Position numbers and translations under genes: made by a program. Below the pieces are notes generated by a model that saw only the letters and a program-made list of their open reading frames with translations, did no database searches and was not told the origin of the DNA. DNA of 64,000 bases. Origin: Hoylesella loescheii (GTDB taxonomy: Bacteria > Bacteroidota > Bacteroidia > Bacteroidales > Bacteroidaceae). Location: contig JADYUK010000006.1 in the NCBI GenBank assembly GCA_021531755.1, positions 62,001-126,000 on the forward strand, in the 5' to 3' direction. Positions 24,854 through 34,207 of this stretch are shown in pieces (the first letter of the stretch is position 1; every line of letters starts with the position of its first letter).

Positions 24854-27800
24854 ATGGCTAAAGAAAAGAAATTCATTACATGTGATGGTAACGAGGCTGC
24901 TGCACACGTGAGCTATATGTTCAGTGAGGTAGCTGCTATCTATCCAATCACCCCGTCATCACCTATGGCGGAGCACACAGACGACTGGGCTGCAAGAGGC
25001 CGCAAGAACCTCTGGGGCCAGACAGTAAGTGTTCAGGAAATGCAGTCAGAAGGCGGTGCTGCAGGTGCCGTTCACGGTTCTCTTCAGGCGGGTGCACTGA
25101 CAACAACATTCACCGCTTCTCAGGGTCTGTTGCTGATGATTCCTAACATGTATAAGATTGCAGGTGAGCTCCTCCCATGCGTGTTCGACGTTTCTGCTCG
25201 TACTCTCGCAAGCCACTCTCTCTGTATCTTCGGTGACCATCAGGACGTATACGCTTGCCGCCAGACAGGCTTCGCAATGTTCTGCTCGGGTTCAGTACAG
25301 GAAGTGATGGACCTCACAGCTGTTCCTCACCTTGCGACTCTCAAGACACACGTTCCTTTCATCAACTTCTTCGACGGTTTCCGCACCTCTCACGAGTATC
25401 ACAAGATTGAGGTGATGGACATGGAAGACATCCGTCCTCTCGTTGACGAGGCTGACATCAAGAACTTCCGTGAGCGTGCCCTCACACCAGAGCGCCCTGT
25501 CACACGCGGTACAGCCGAGAACCCAGAGACATTCTTCACACATCGTGAGGCATGCAACGCCTATTACGACGCAATTCCTGACGTAGTAGAGCACTACCTC
25601 GGCGAAATTTCAAAGATTACAGGCCGTGAGTATCACAACTTCTCTTACTATGGTGCAGAGGACGCTGAGAACATCATAATCCTTATGGGTTCAGCTACTG
25701 AGGCTGCACGCGAGGCTATCGACCACCTCGTTGCTGAGGGCAAGAAGGTAGGTATGGTTGCTGTTCACCTCTATCGTCCTTTCTCTGTCAAGTATCTCTT
25801 CGCAGCTGTTCCTGAGACAGTGAAGAAGATTGCTGTACTTGACCGTACAAAGGAGCCGGGAGCAGAGGGCGAGCCTCTCTACCTCGACGTCAAGTCTGCT
25901 TTCTATGAGAAAGAGAACCGCCCTGTAATCGTTGGCGGACGTTACGGTCTCGGATCTGCAGATATCACTCCAGCAAAGATTATCTCGGTATTTAATAACC
26001 TCGAGCTCCCAGAGCCAAAGAACCACTTCACTGTAGGTATTGTTGACGACGTGACATTCACATCCCTCCCTGCTGTAGAAGAAATGGCTCTCGGTGGAAA
26101 ATCTATTTACGAGGCTAAGTTCTTCGGCCTTGGTGCTGACGGTACCGTTGGCGCAAACAAGAACTCAGTGAAGATTATTGGCGACAACACAGACAAGCAC
26201 TGCCAGGCCTACTTCTCTTACGACTCTAAGAAGTCAGGCGGATTCACATGTTCACACCTCCGCTTCGGTGACGAGCCAATCCGTTCTACATACCAGATTA
26301 CGACTCCGAACTTCGTGGCTTGCCACGTTCAGGCTTATCTGAATATGTATGATGTGACACGCGGCATCCGTGAGAATGGCTCATTCCTTCTCAATACTAT
26401 CTTCGATGGTGAGGAGCTTGTCAACTTCATTCCTAACAAGGTGAAGCGCATCTTCGCTGAGAAGAACATCACTGTTTACTATATCAACGCTACAAAGATT
26501 GCACAGGAAATCGGACTTGGAAACCGTACCAACACCATCCTCCAGTCTGCTTTCTTCCGCATCACAGAGGTGATCCCTGTTGACCTCGCTGTTGAGCAGA
26601 TGAAGAAGTTCATCGTCAAATCATACGGCAAGAAGGGACAGGATGTCGTTGATAAGAACTACGCCGCTGTTGACCGTGGTGGTGAGTACAAGCAGCTGAC
26701 AGTTGACCCTGCATGGGCTAACCTACCAGACGACGCTGTGGTAGAGGATGCAGCTCCTGCATTCGTGAAGGACCTCGTTCGTCCTATCAACGCCCAGGCA
26801 GGTGACCTTCTCAAGGTATCAGACTTCGTGAAATATGACACTGTTGACGGTACATGGTACAACGGCGCAGCTCGCTGGGAGAAGCGTGGCGTTTCCGCAT
26901 TCGTGCCTGTATGGAATGTAGACAACTGTATACAGTGTAACAAGTGCTCTTTCGTTTGTCCTCACGCAGCTATCCGTCCGTTCGTCCTGACAGACGAGGA
27001 GCTCGCAGGCATTGATACTCCTACACAGGAAATCAAGGCTCCAGCCGCCCTTAAGGGCATGCACTTCGTCATCGAGCCTTCTGTTCTCGACTGTCTCGGA
27101 TGCGGCAACTGTGCCGATGTTTGTCCAGGCAAGAAGAACAAGGAGACAGGTGAGATAGAGAAAGCTCTTAAGATGGTTTCATACAACCCTGATGCTGAGA
27201 ATATGAAGAAGCTCGCGAAGGATTGGGATTGGCTCGTTGCTAACGTTACATCAAAGCAGGATCTCGTTGACATCAAAGCCAACCCGAAGAACTCTCAGTT
27301 CGCTACTCCGCTCTTCGAATTCTCTGGTGCTTGCTCTGGCTGTGGTGAGACTCCATACGTGAAACTTATCTCTCAGCTCTTCGGAGACCGCGAGATCATC
27401 GCCAACGCAACAGGATGTTCTTCAATCTACTCTGCTTCAATACCTTCTACTCCTTACACAACAAACGCCAAGGGACAGGGTCCAGCATTCGACAACTCAC
27501 TCTTCGAGGACTTCTGTGAATTTGGTCTCGGTATGGTAATGGGTAACAAGAAGATGAAGGAGCGTGTAGCATTCCTCTTCCAGCAGGTAATCGCTTCTGA
27601 AAGCGCACCGGCAGAATACAAGGCTGCCGCTCAGGAATGGATTGAGAAGCAGAACGACGCAGATGAGACAAAGCGTCTCGCTGAAATCCTCAAACCTATG
27701 ATTGCTGCTGGTGCAGAGGCTGGCTGCGAGGTATGCAAGGAGCTTAAGACTCTCGACCACTATCTCGTTAAGCGCTCTCAGTGGATTATCGGTGGCGACG

Positions 27801-28441
27801 GTGCTTCTTACGATATCGGCTATGGTGGTCTCGACCACGTAATCGCTTCTGGTGAGGACCTCAACATCTTCGTTATCGATACAGAGGTGTACTCTAACAC
27901 AGGTGGTCAGGCTTCTAAGGCTACTCCTCTCGGCGCTATCGCACAGTTCGCTGCTCAGGGTAAGCGTATCAAAAAGAAGGACCTCGGCATGATAGCTACA
28001 ACATACGGTTATGTATATGTTGCACAGGTAGCTATGGGTGCTGACAACGCACAGTGTCTCAAGGCATTCCGCGAGGCAGAGGCATATCATGGACCATCAC
28101 TCATTATCGGCTACGCTCCATGTATCAACCATGGTCTGAAGATCAAGGGTGGCATGGGACGCTCTCAGGCTGAGGAGGCAAGAGCTGTAGCATGCGGATA
28201 CTGGCATCTCTGGCGCTATAATCCAGAGCTTGCAGAGCAAGGAAAGAACCCATTCACACTCGACTCTAAGGAGCCAGACTGGGATAAGTTCCAGGACTTC
28301 CTCGACGGTGAGGTTCGTTATCTCTCTGTAAAGAAAGCCTATCCAGCTGAAGCAGAAGAGCTCTTTGCACAGGCTAAGAAGATGGCACAGCTCCGTTACA
28401 AGTCATATGTGCGTAAGGCTGCTGAGAATTGGGAAGACTAA
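24854..28441 (+). CDS. nifJ: Pyruvate:ferredoxin (flavodoxin) oxidoreductase
   Basis: 1195 residues, the fused homodimeric PFOR. It oxidises pyruvate with CoA to acetyl-CoA, CO2 and reduced ferredoxin, the main pyruvate-splitting step in anaerobic Bacteroidales. Domains: N-terminal pyrimidine-binding domain (AIYPITPSSPMAEHTDDW), CoA-binding middle domains, a two-cluster ferredoxin domain with CIQCNKCSFVCPHAAI and CLGCGNCADVCPGKK near 695-755, an additional cluster Cys pair in SGACSGCGETPYVK, and the C-terminal TPP-binding domain with GDGASYDIGYGGLDHV and NTGGQASKATP. All cluster cysteines are present. Own promoter and terminator; codon use is strongly biased toward C-ending codons compared with neighbours, which fits high expression. 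Confidence 0.98.
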   Translation: MAKEKKFITCDGNEAAAHVSYMFSEVAAIYPITPSSPMAEHTDDWAARGRKNLWGQTVSVQEMQSEGGAAGAVHGSLQAGALTTTFTASQGLLLMIPNMYKIAGELLPCVFDVSARTLASHSLCIFGDHQDVYACRQTGFAMFCSGSVQEVMDLTAVPHLATLKTHVPFINFFDGFRTSHEYHKIEVMDMEDIRPLVDEADIKNFRERALTPERPVTRGTAENPETFFTHREACNAYYDAIPDVVEHYLGEISKITGREYHNFSYYGAEDAENIIILMGSATEAAREAIDHLVAEGKKVGMVAVHLYRPFSVKYLFAAVPETVKKIAVLDRTKEPGAEGEPLYLDVKSAFYEKENRPVIVGGRYGLGSADITPAKIISVFNNLELPEPKNHFTVGIVDDVTFTSLPAVEEMALGGKSIYEAKFFGLGADGTVGANKNSVKIIGDNTDKHCQAYFSYDSKKSGGFTCSHLRFGDEPIRSTYQITTPNFVACHVQAYLNMYDVTRGIRENGSFLLNTIFDGEELVNFIPNKVKRIFAEKNITVYYINATKIAQEIGLGNRTNTILQSAFFRITEVIPVDLAVEQMKKFIVKSYGKKGQDVVDKNYAAVDRGGEYKQLTVDPAWANLPDDAVVEDAAPAFVKDLVRPINAQAGDLLKVSDFVKYDTVDGTWYNGAARWEKRGVSAFVPVWNVDNCIQCNKCSFVCPHAAIRPFVLTDEELAGIDTPTQEIKAPAALKGMHFVIEPSVLDCLGCGNCADVCPGKKNKETGEIEKALKMVSYNPDAENMKKLAKDWDWLVANVTSKQDLVDIKANPKNSQFATPLFEFSGACSGCGETPYVKLISQLFGDREIIANATGCSSIYSASIPSTPYTTNAKGQGPAFDNSLFEDFCEFGLGMVMGNKKMKERVAFLFQQVIASESAPAEYKAAAQEWIEKQNDADETKRLAEILKPMIAAGAEAGCEVCKELKTLDHYLVKRSQWIIGGDGASYDIGYGGLDHVIASGEDLNIFVIDTEVYSNTGGQASKATPLGAIAQFAAQGKRIKKKDLGMIATTYGYVYVAQVAMGADNAQCLKAFREAEAYHGPSLIIGYAPCINHGLKIKGGMGRSQAEEARAVACGYWHLWRYNPELAEQGKNPFTLDSKEPDWDKFQDFLDGEVRYLSVKKAYPAEAEELFAQAKKMAQLRYKSYVRKAAENWED

Positions 28442-28490
28442 TCCTATCGCCATCAACTTCAATTAGAGGTCAAAATTGACTGAAATATTC

Positions 28491-28531
28491 ATCGGAGCCA
28501 TGCTCGTGAAATAACGAGACATGGCTCCGAT
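28491..28531 (+). terminator. Terminator after nifJ
   Basis: Stem ATCGGAGCCATG / CATGGCTCCGAT with an inner CTCGT/ACGAG stem and a GAAATA loop, about 50 bases after the nifJ stop. A T-rich stretch follows, though not a strict T-run. Confidence 0.8.
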
Positions 28532-28782
28532 TATATTCATAGCACACATTATTACTTACCATGCAGGTTAGAATGATAATCCTGTGTGTAATAGAAACAT
28601 AAAGTTTTTTGCACATTTACTTTCCCCAAACACTCGGTTTATTCTAATATTTCTAAAAACCGTCCTTAGGATTTTGTAGTAAACTAATCCCAGTATATCA
28701 TCATTTCTCACTTTTGCTATATGTGATAGAGAACATATGTTCTGATGTTTTTGATATGGTTATTTCTCTATTCGGGTTATTA

Positions 28783-28856
28783 TGGAGCAAACACAGTAGT
28801 AGCAATAATAATAACAGGAGATAACCACCTTAGAATTGGGATTATCTCCTGTTATA
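28783..28856 (+). repeat. 75-bp stem-loop element, left copy
   Basis: Core AACAGGAGATAACCACC, then TAGAATTGGG, then the complementary ATTATCTCCTGTTAT. The same element occurs at 44089-44162 with about 60 of 75 bases alike in total and the 45-base core nearly identical. The two copies are in the same orientation and stand just outside the two ends of the tubulin-like gene cassette. Confidence 0.8.
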
Positions 28857-28969
28857 ATTTTTCTTTTTGCTCGACTCAAAGAAAAAGGTGTCGGAGTGAT
28901 GCCAATGGTTATTTAGCTCATTCGTCCGGATTCTTCTGCAATCACCTTAGACAATACATTACCAATGTT

Positions 28970-29018
28970 TTCGTTAAGCCAGAAGAGCAAGAGAGCTTGC
29001 TCTTCTGGCTTGGCGAAG
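28970..29018 (-). repeat. Palindromic repeat element, copy 1
   Basis: A perfect 16-bp inverted repeat, AAGCCAGAAGAGCAAG at 28976-28991 and its complement at 28996-29011, with a four-base loop. Read on the minus strand it aligns with 45933-45985, including the flanks CGCCAAGCC and GGCTTAACGAAA. A dispersed REP-like element; it is 220 bases beyond the end of the last cassette gene. Confidence 0.7.
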
Positions 29019-29240
29019 AAACGCCTGTATTTGTACGAACTATTTTTCTCTGTCGGCACTTACCATAGATGAACTTTACCGTGAAAGGTGGACTGTCGGA
29101 TATATCTTCAAATGGTTATAAGGACGCCTTCATGTGAAGTCTTTCTACGGCACTTCGCAGAATGCTGTCTGACAAAGATTTGGATTGCCGTGTGCACTTA
29201 TCTGCTTTTGATTATTGCAGGGGGGGGGTATTCTTAGGAA

Positions 29241-29630
29241 CTACTCTTGCAACAAATTTTCTCTGTTCTGCATAACAAACGCAATACGTTTACTCAATTC
29301 GATATCGTCGTTTGGTATTTCAATATCCCGACAGATTAGCTTGTTATTCTCATAAGAATACATTCTGTATCGTTGAACTTTTGTATCGCTTATGTCTTCT
29401 ATTCGATTAATAAAAACGAGCTTTCCTGGATTTGAACGGATACCAACATAATCAAATCCATAGTCATTTGCAATACTCTTTGTTTCATCATCCATGAGTA
29501 CAGCCAAAGGCTGTGATGATGAAAATCCAATCTCATTAAAATCACCTATAGAGAATTCTATAATACCTTTATAGTTTTCTTTTAGGCATTTTCTTATCAG
29601 AACTACGATTGCTTTGCTTAAATTTTCCAT
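29241..29630 (-). CDS. Hypothetical protein, last gene of the tubulin cassette
   Basis: 129 residues from MENLSKAI; the frame is open for 19 further codons but that extension (MTLMWRES...) begins next to the preceding small gene and looks non-coding. Soluble, no signal peptide, mixed alpha/beta composition, with a middle part GFDYVGIRSNPGKLVFINR and an acidic C terminus. I do not recognise a family. It is on the same strand as, and 100-300 bases behind, the BspA-like genes, so it may belong to their transcript. A run of nine G follows its stop codon at 29220-29228. Confidence 0.6.
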   Translation of the reverse strand: MENLSKAIVVLIRKCLKENYKGIIEFSIGDFNEIGFSSSQPLAVLMDDETKSIANDYGFDYVGIRSNPGKLVFINRIEDISDTKVQRYRMYSYENNKLICRDIEIPNDDIELSKRIAFVMQNRENLLQE

Positions 29631-29687
29631 ACTTTTACATTTTAGAGTTGTGGCGTGATGATTTGATTCACGCCACATTAGAGTCAA

Positions 29688-29798
29688 TTAATCGTTAATG
29701 GGTTGTTTGCCTTCTGTAGTCGGTTCGGACTTTGGAGAATGAATTTCTTTAGAATCATCTTTCTTTGGAAAGATTTTGTCTTCATTTACATTTGCCAT
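29688..29798 (-). CDS. Possible small hydrophilic protein
   Basis: 36 codons from ATG to TAA: MANVNEDKIFPKKDDSKE, then a Pro/Ser/Thr-rich tail ending QPIND. Very polar, no signal, no membrane segment. It sits between two genes on the same strand with 57 bases to the next start. Real or not cannot be decided from one sequence; even codon usage and an ordinary start make it worth listing. Confidence 0.4.
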   Translation of the reverse strand: MANVNEDKIFPKKDDSKEIHSPKSEPTTEGKQPIND

Positions 29799-29909
29799 GT
29801 TCAATATTATTATAAAATTTACGCCTACTCTTTTATAGATTTTCGGCATTCCTCTATACTTTCATACTCAAAGGGAAATTAAGCGAGACTTGATGATAGC
29901 AAATAATTG

Positions 29910-31175
29910 CTATTTGATAAGTCTTACTTGATTCTGTATGCCAGCTTCATTCAGAGCTTCTTTGATTTTGTTTATTGTAGTTTGGTTACAGTTCAAAGCT
30001 TTTATCGTTTTTAATTTGTTGCAATCCCTAAACATTCCATCACAGTCAGATGTTATTGACATTACGAAATTACTCAAGTTTATGGATTCTATCTTACTAC
30101 AATCTGCAAACATATTAACAAATGAAGTAACATTTCTTGTGTTGAAGCTGCTCAAATCAATAGATATAATACCAGAACTCAAAAACATTGCTGACATATC
30201 AGTTACATTTGACGTATCGAATTTCTTCAAATCCAAAGAAGTTAAGCTTTTGCAGTCTGAAAACATACTACTCATATCGGTAACATTTGATGTATTGAAA
30301 TTACTCAAATTTAGAGATTGTATATTAGAACAACCACCAAACATACTCGTCATTGTCTGCACTTTTGAAGTGTTGAAAGAATGCAGATCTATAGTAATCA
30401 TGTTTTCGCAATAGCCGAACATATCTGACATTGACAAGACATTTGAAGTGTCAAAGTTCTTAAGATTTAATGACGTCAAAGACGAGCAGTACCTGAACAT
30501 GCCTGCCATGTTAGTAACCTTAGATGTATTAAAAGAGTAAAGATTTATACTTTTCAACTCTGTACAAAAGTGAAACATAAAACTCATGTTAGTTACATTT
30601 GATGTATCGAAATGTTTTAGATCAAGTTTTTCAAGTTTTGTACAGCCATCAAACATTAATGACATGTTGTTCACATATTTTGTGTCAAGAAGTGATACTT
30701 CGGGTATCTCGGTACGATGAGGATACTCCGATTCGTCATAATCATCATAAAATGGTAATTCTTCTGCAAACTTTCGGTAATAGGATTCATATACCTTTGC
30801 ATCAATTTTGACATGATACGCTTCTCTTGAAATAAGAGGTTTTCCGTCACACCATAAAGGAATACTTAAACAGCCATAGTCCGGATGTTTAATTTCAATT
30901 TCCGTCCCCTGTTTTTGTGATACAGACACAAAACATTCGTACCTTCCTGTTTTCTTGGAAGAATCCCCTACAAGATTGGGAGAAGAGAATGTTACATCAT
31001 TAACAGACATTTCAAACATTATCTTTGCGCACGGATTTCCGTCATTATCATTTACCACATCTTTAGAAGCGACAGAACCGAGGTGCTTTAACTGTGAAAC
31101 AACATCTAGATACATTTGTGCATTTGCTGACAATGTAAATAATACGGTAACCAAGAATATAATAATCTTTTTCAT
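29910..31175 (-). CDS. BspA-family leucine-rich-repeat exported protein, paralogue 1
   Basis: 421 residues from MKKIIIFLVTVLFTLSANAQ, a clear signal peptide; an ATG five codons earlier is also open. Residues about 25-120 form a beta-rich domain (DNDGNPCAKIMF, GRYECFVSVSQKQG, LSIPLWCDG) shared with the next gene and with the 370-residue protein at 34937. The rest is about nine 26-residue DUF285/BspA repeats of the type FDTSNVTNMSFMF..C..L.SINLYS, alternating FDTSNV and FNTSKV starts. BspA proteins are surface adhesins or protein-binding modules. No type IX sorting domain is visible at the C terminus. It begins 15 bases after the stop of its paralogue, so the two are co-transcribed. Confidence 0.9.
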   Translation of the reverse strand: MKKIIIFLVTVLFTLSANAQMYLDVVSQLKHLGSVASKDVVNDNDGNPCAKIMFEMSVNDVTFSSPNLVGDSSKKTGRYECFVSVSQKQGTEIEIKHPDYGCLSIPLWCDGKPLISREAYHVKIDAKVYESYYRKFAEELPFYDDYDESEYPHRTEIPEVSLLDTKYVNNMSLMFDGCTKLEKLDLKHFDTSNVTNMSFMFHFCTELKSINLYSFNTSKVTNMAGMFRYCSSLTSLNLKNFDTSNVLSMSDMFGYCENMITIDLHSFNTSKVQTMTSMFGGCSNIQSLNLSNFNTSNVTDMSSMFSDCKSLTSLDLKKFDTSNVTDMSAMFLSSGIISIDLSSFNTRNVTSFVNMFADCSKIESINLSNFVMSITSDCDGMFRDCNKLKTIKALNCNQTTINKIKEALNEAGIQNQVRLIK

Positions 31176-31190
31176 AGATTCTTGCGCCAT

Positions 31191-32492
31191 TTAATAAATT
31201 AATTTCACTTGATTCTCTATACGTGCTTCTTTAAGTGCCAGCTTGATTTTTTCAATTGTTTTCTGATTGCAATTTACAAGCCGAATTATTTGTAACTGGT
31301 TACAACGATAAAACATACACGTTGTATCAGTATTATCAGAAATATAAAAATTGCTAAGGTCTAGTGATGTCAATCTTTCGCATCCATTGAACATAGCCAT
31401 CATACTTTTCACCTTGACTGTGTTAAAGTTGCTAAGATTTAAAGATGTTATATTCTTACAATCAGCAAACATGTAATCCATAAATTCTACTTTTGCAGTA
31501 TTGAAAGAAGAAAGATTAAGTGATTGCAAATTTGTGCAATTAGAGAACATAGCAGACATTCCCTTTACGCAAGATGTATTAAAATTACTGACATCTATTG
31601 ATGATATGTTCACACAAGCTCTAAATAGATACCCCATATCAATAACATTGCTAGTATCAAAATTCCTGACATTTATCTCTTTCAGTTGTGAACATCCCGA
31701 AAACATGCAATACATGTTTGTTACTTGTGAAGTATTAAAGTTTCTCAAATCAATTGACAAAAGAGAAGAACACCCTTGAAACATAGCTGACATATCTGTC
31801 ACATTAGAAGTATCGAAACTTCTTAAATCTATATAACTAAGATGTGATTCATCGAAAGCACTAAACATCAAACTCATGTTTGTTACTTTCGATGTATTAA
31901 AACTACTCAAATCTAAATTGATTAGACCGTCACATCCATAGAACATGCTATACATATCTCGTACGTTTGATGTATCAAATTTACTTAAATCTAACTTTTT
32001 TAGATTCGTACAACCCAGGAACATCTCACTCATATCATTAGCTATCGATGTCTTAAGTGAAGACAAATCTATAGTTTCTACATTTGAATGTGCATACAAA
32101 CTCTTCATTGATGTATCAGCACTTATATTCAATGTCAGAACATACTCTGCGCCACCTTTTAATGGACTATCGACCCACAAAGGTATACTTATACTATTAT
32201 ACTCATCGTGAAACATTGTAATGTACTGACCTTGTCTCTTTGGTACAGAGACGAAGAATTCATAGCCAGAATCGGTGTTAACGATTTCGCTAAGAATATA
32301 GCCGCCGACGATGTCAACATCTTTAAGGGCAGTTTTGATGACAATCTTAGCACATGGATTTCCATTATTATCCAAGACTGTTTTGTCTTCGTCTAACATT
32401 TTGACAAATACCAATGTTTTCTCACTCTCCAAATATTGCGCAAACATACATGTGGGCAAAAGTAATAATAAGATTGCTAATAATTTTTTCAT
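31191..32492 (-). CDS. BspA-family leucine-rich-repeat exported protein, paralogue 2
   Basis: 433 residues. Signal peptide MKKLLAILLLLLPTCMFAQ. Same plan as the following gene: a beta-rich N-terminal domain (LDNNGNPCAKIVIKTALKD, GYEFFVSVPKRQGQ, ISIPLWVDS; about 35-130) and then about ten 26-residue DUF285 repeats, ending in a capping unit (CNQLQIIRLVNCNQKT) also nearly identical in the paralogue. The two genes arose by tandem duplication but have diverged widely in repeat sequence, so they may bind different partners. It starts 17 bases after the NTF2-like gene, within the same transcript. Confidence 0.9.
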   Translation of the reverse strand: MKKLLAILLLLLPTCMFAQYLESEKTLVFVKMLDEDKTVLDNNGNPCAKIVIKTALKDVDIVGGYILSEIVNTDSGYEFFVSVPKRQGQYITMFHDEYNSISIPLWVDSPLKGGAEYVLTLNISADTSMKSLYAHSNVETIDLSSLKTSIANDMSEMFLGCTNLKKLDLSKFDTSNVRDMYSMFYGCDGLINLDLSSFNTSKVTNMSLMFSAFDESHLSYIDLRSFDTSNVTDMSAMFQGCSSLLSIDLRNFNTSQVTNMYCMFSGCSQLKEINVRNFDTSNVIDMGYLFRACVNISSIDVSNFNTSCVKGMSAMFSNCTNLQSLNLSSFNTAKVEFMDYMFADCKNITSLNLSNFNTVKVKSMMAMFNGCERLTSLDLSNFYISDNTDTTCMFYRCNQLQIIRLVNCNQKTIEKIKLALKEARIENQVKLIY

Positions 32493-32509
32493 ACTTTTGT
32501 TAGTATAAG

Positions 32510-33469
32510 TTAATCCACAATGTTAAAATCATCAAGAGAAAATATTTCTTCATCAGGAAGCTTTTTTCCTTCGATTTTATCTGGTTGCCACGTACGGACA
32601 TGAATAGTGGGATGATCTTCATTAGAGAAGTCCCAAAGGAGGAAAAGCCAACCGTCATCGTGATACCTATCGCTAGTCCATCCTTGATGAAGTGTCACTC
32701 CATACCATTCGCTTTTTGTTGGATGCATGACTACCCTTATTTCATCAAAAGTCACTTTAATGTGTTTGTTGGCAGCGAAAATTTGCGATAACTTAGTCAT
32801 GTACTGCCGTTTTGTTTGTCTGGTATATTCAACTCTAGCAGGAAGTTGAATATTATCTCTAACTCTTTGTGGTATAACCTTTCCTGTAATGATTAACGCA
32901 TCATCAGAGAATACCGCCTCAAGGAATTCTTTGTCCTTTTGGTTATAGGCAGTGCGGAAATGCTCCACATAGTCAAGAATAAGCTGACGCCGACGAAGAT
33001 CTGTAACGCTCTTGTTACTCTTGATGACGTTCATATAGAGGTTCATGCTCAGAGTGAGATAAAAACTCTCTAAGTTTCCACTGAGGTCAAAACTGAACAC
33101 AGCCTCTTGGTACTCATCTTCGTTGAAAGAAGAGTCGGTTGGACGCATAATGAGGGGGATGTTGCGCACCTGATAGCCGGAACCAGTCTGTATGCAGTGC
33201 TCCATAATCTCCTCGTCGGTACATTCAAAAGGACTGTTCTCCCATAGCATGGAGACCGAAGACTGGACATTGGTAGAGAGACCCATGCCGCCGAAGTTCA
33301 AGGCACGTTTTGACGATTGAGCATTATTAACCTCTGTAAGAAATGCAGACATAATGCGCTCCATCTTTGCCTTGACAGTTGCGTTATCAATACCATCAAT
33401 CTGCACAGTGACATCAGCCATGATGTTCTGTGCAACAAACATTAAAAGGAATATAAGATTTTTATTCAT
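32510..33469 (-). CDS. Exported NTF2-like protein, copy A
   Basis: 319 residues, signal peptide ending NIMADV. The C-terminal half (about 155-300) starts RRRQLILDYVEHFRTAYNQKD, then FLEAVFSDDALIITGKVI, a pattern of NTF2/SnoaL-like domains, with later WYGVTLHQGWTSDRYHDDGW and LLWDFSNED. NTF2-like folds bind small ligands or act as immunity or enzyme modules; no catalytic role can be assigned. Residues 1-200 are almost identical to copy B at 36074, while the C-terminal third has diverged. It is followed upstream by a truncated copy of the gene that accompanies copy B, showing that a two-gene block was duplicated. Confidence 0.85.
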   Translation of the reverse strand: MNKNLIFLLMFVAQNIMADVTVQIDGIDNATVKAKMERIMSAFLTEVNNAQSSKRALNFGGMGLSTNVQSSVSMLWENSPFECTDEEIMEHCIQTGSGYQVRNIPLIMRPTDSSFNEDEYQEAVFSFDLSGNLESFYLTLSMNLYMNVIKSNKSVTDLRRRQLILDYVEHFRTAYNQKDKEFLEAVFSDDALIITGKVIPQRVRDNIQLPARVEYTRQTKRQYMTKLSQIFAANKHIKVTFDEIRVVMHPTKSEWYGVTLHQGWTSDRYHDDGWLFLLWDFSNEDHPTIHVRTWQPDKIEGKKLPDEEIFSLDDFNIVD

Positions 33470-33481
33470 GATTCTAAATCT

Positions 33482-33925
33482 TTAATACTTAAACCATATA
33501 CCGCCACAACCTTTGTAGTCGTTTATGTCTGCTTCACGTCCTGTGCTGACATCAGTGAACTTGGACTGCCGGGACAACAGATGTGCTACGACATTGCCTT
33601 GTGGATTGAACACGAACATATAGAAGTCGCCACTTACAGGATTCTTCTTGTATTTGCCGTATGACGTGATGCCTTCACTTCCTTTTATGAACGGCTGTAT
33701 CTCCGAGAAGTCTGTGACGGGAAGAAACCTTTTCTCTTTAGCACTTGGCTCATATTCGGCTTTTGCCAATTCGCTTGGTTGCTCCACCACAACAGGATTT
33801 TCCACCTTGGGTTCTTCCGGTTGTGGCTGTACAGTGGTCGATGTCTGCTGAACCGGAACCACAATCATATCCTTTGCATCAGCAAAAGTCACTATCTCAG
33901 AATTCTTCACATAGAAGGAAAGCAC
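33482..33925 (-). pseudogene. Truncated duplicate of the 246-residue exported protein gene
   Basis: An open frame of 147 codons whose residues 6-147 match the C-terminal 142 residues of the protein at 37037-37777, with a block of about 70 identical residues at the end (FIKGSEGITSYGKYKKNP on). The first 100 residues, including the signal peptide, are missing. DNA similarity continues a few bases past the ATG, in a frame shifted by one inserted base (the YRAFLYVK segment), and then stops. Without an export signal the product would stay in the cytoplasm; I regard it as a decaying remnant of a segmental duplication. Confidence 0.8.
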
Positions 33926-33933
33926 GATACTAT

Positions 33934-34167
33934 TTACTTTACGTGACCTTTATCAAAGAAGGATTTCGAGTCTGGAGATGTAAACTCATCCCACTCTTTT
34001 TGGGCTAGTTCAAGTTGCTCTGCTTCAGCATTACGGATAGAATCAGCTCATGCTGTTGAATCCAACTTTGCCTGAAGCTCTTCAATTTTCTTAGCGTCTT
34101 TATTGTTACAACTTGTAAATCAAAAAACTGCTAATAAGGCAGTAATTGTGTAAAGGAACTTTATCAT
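33934..34167 (-). pseudogene. Lipoprotein gene interrupted by two TGA codons
   Basis: A 78-codon frame starting ATG at 34167 reads MIKFLYTITALLAVF, TGA, FTSCNNKDAKKIEELQAKLD up to STA, TGA, ADSIRNAEAEQ and on to a TAA at 33934. Between the stops there is no frameshift. The beginning is a lipoprotein signal with lipobox FTSC, the rest a charged helical segment. Both interruptions are TGA (codons 16 and 40). Simplest view: a decayed small lipoprotein gene next to another remnant. TGA is used as a normal stop in neighbouring genes. Confidence 0.65.
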
Positions 34168-34207
34168 GGAATTTGTAGTTGTTAGTATTTGATTTGTATT
34201 GTCGTTT

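Noticed and set aside
28745..29068. 107-codon plus-strand frame behind nifJ
   Set aside because: It runs through the 75-bp stem-loop and the palindromic element, so the codons are explained by repeats.
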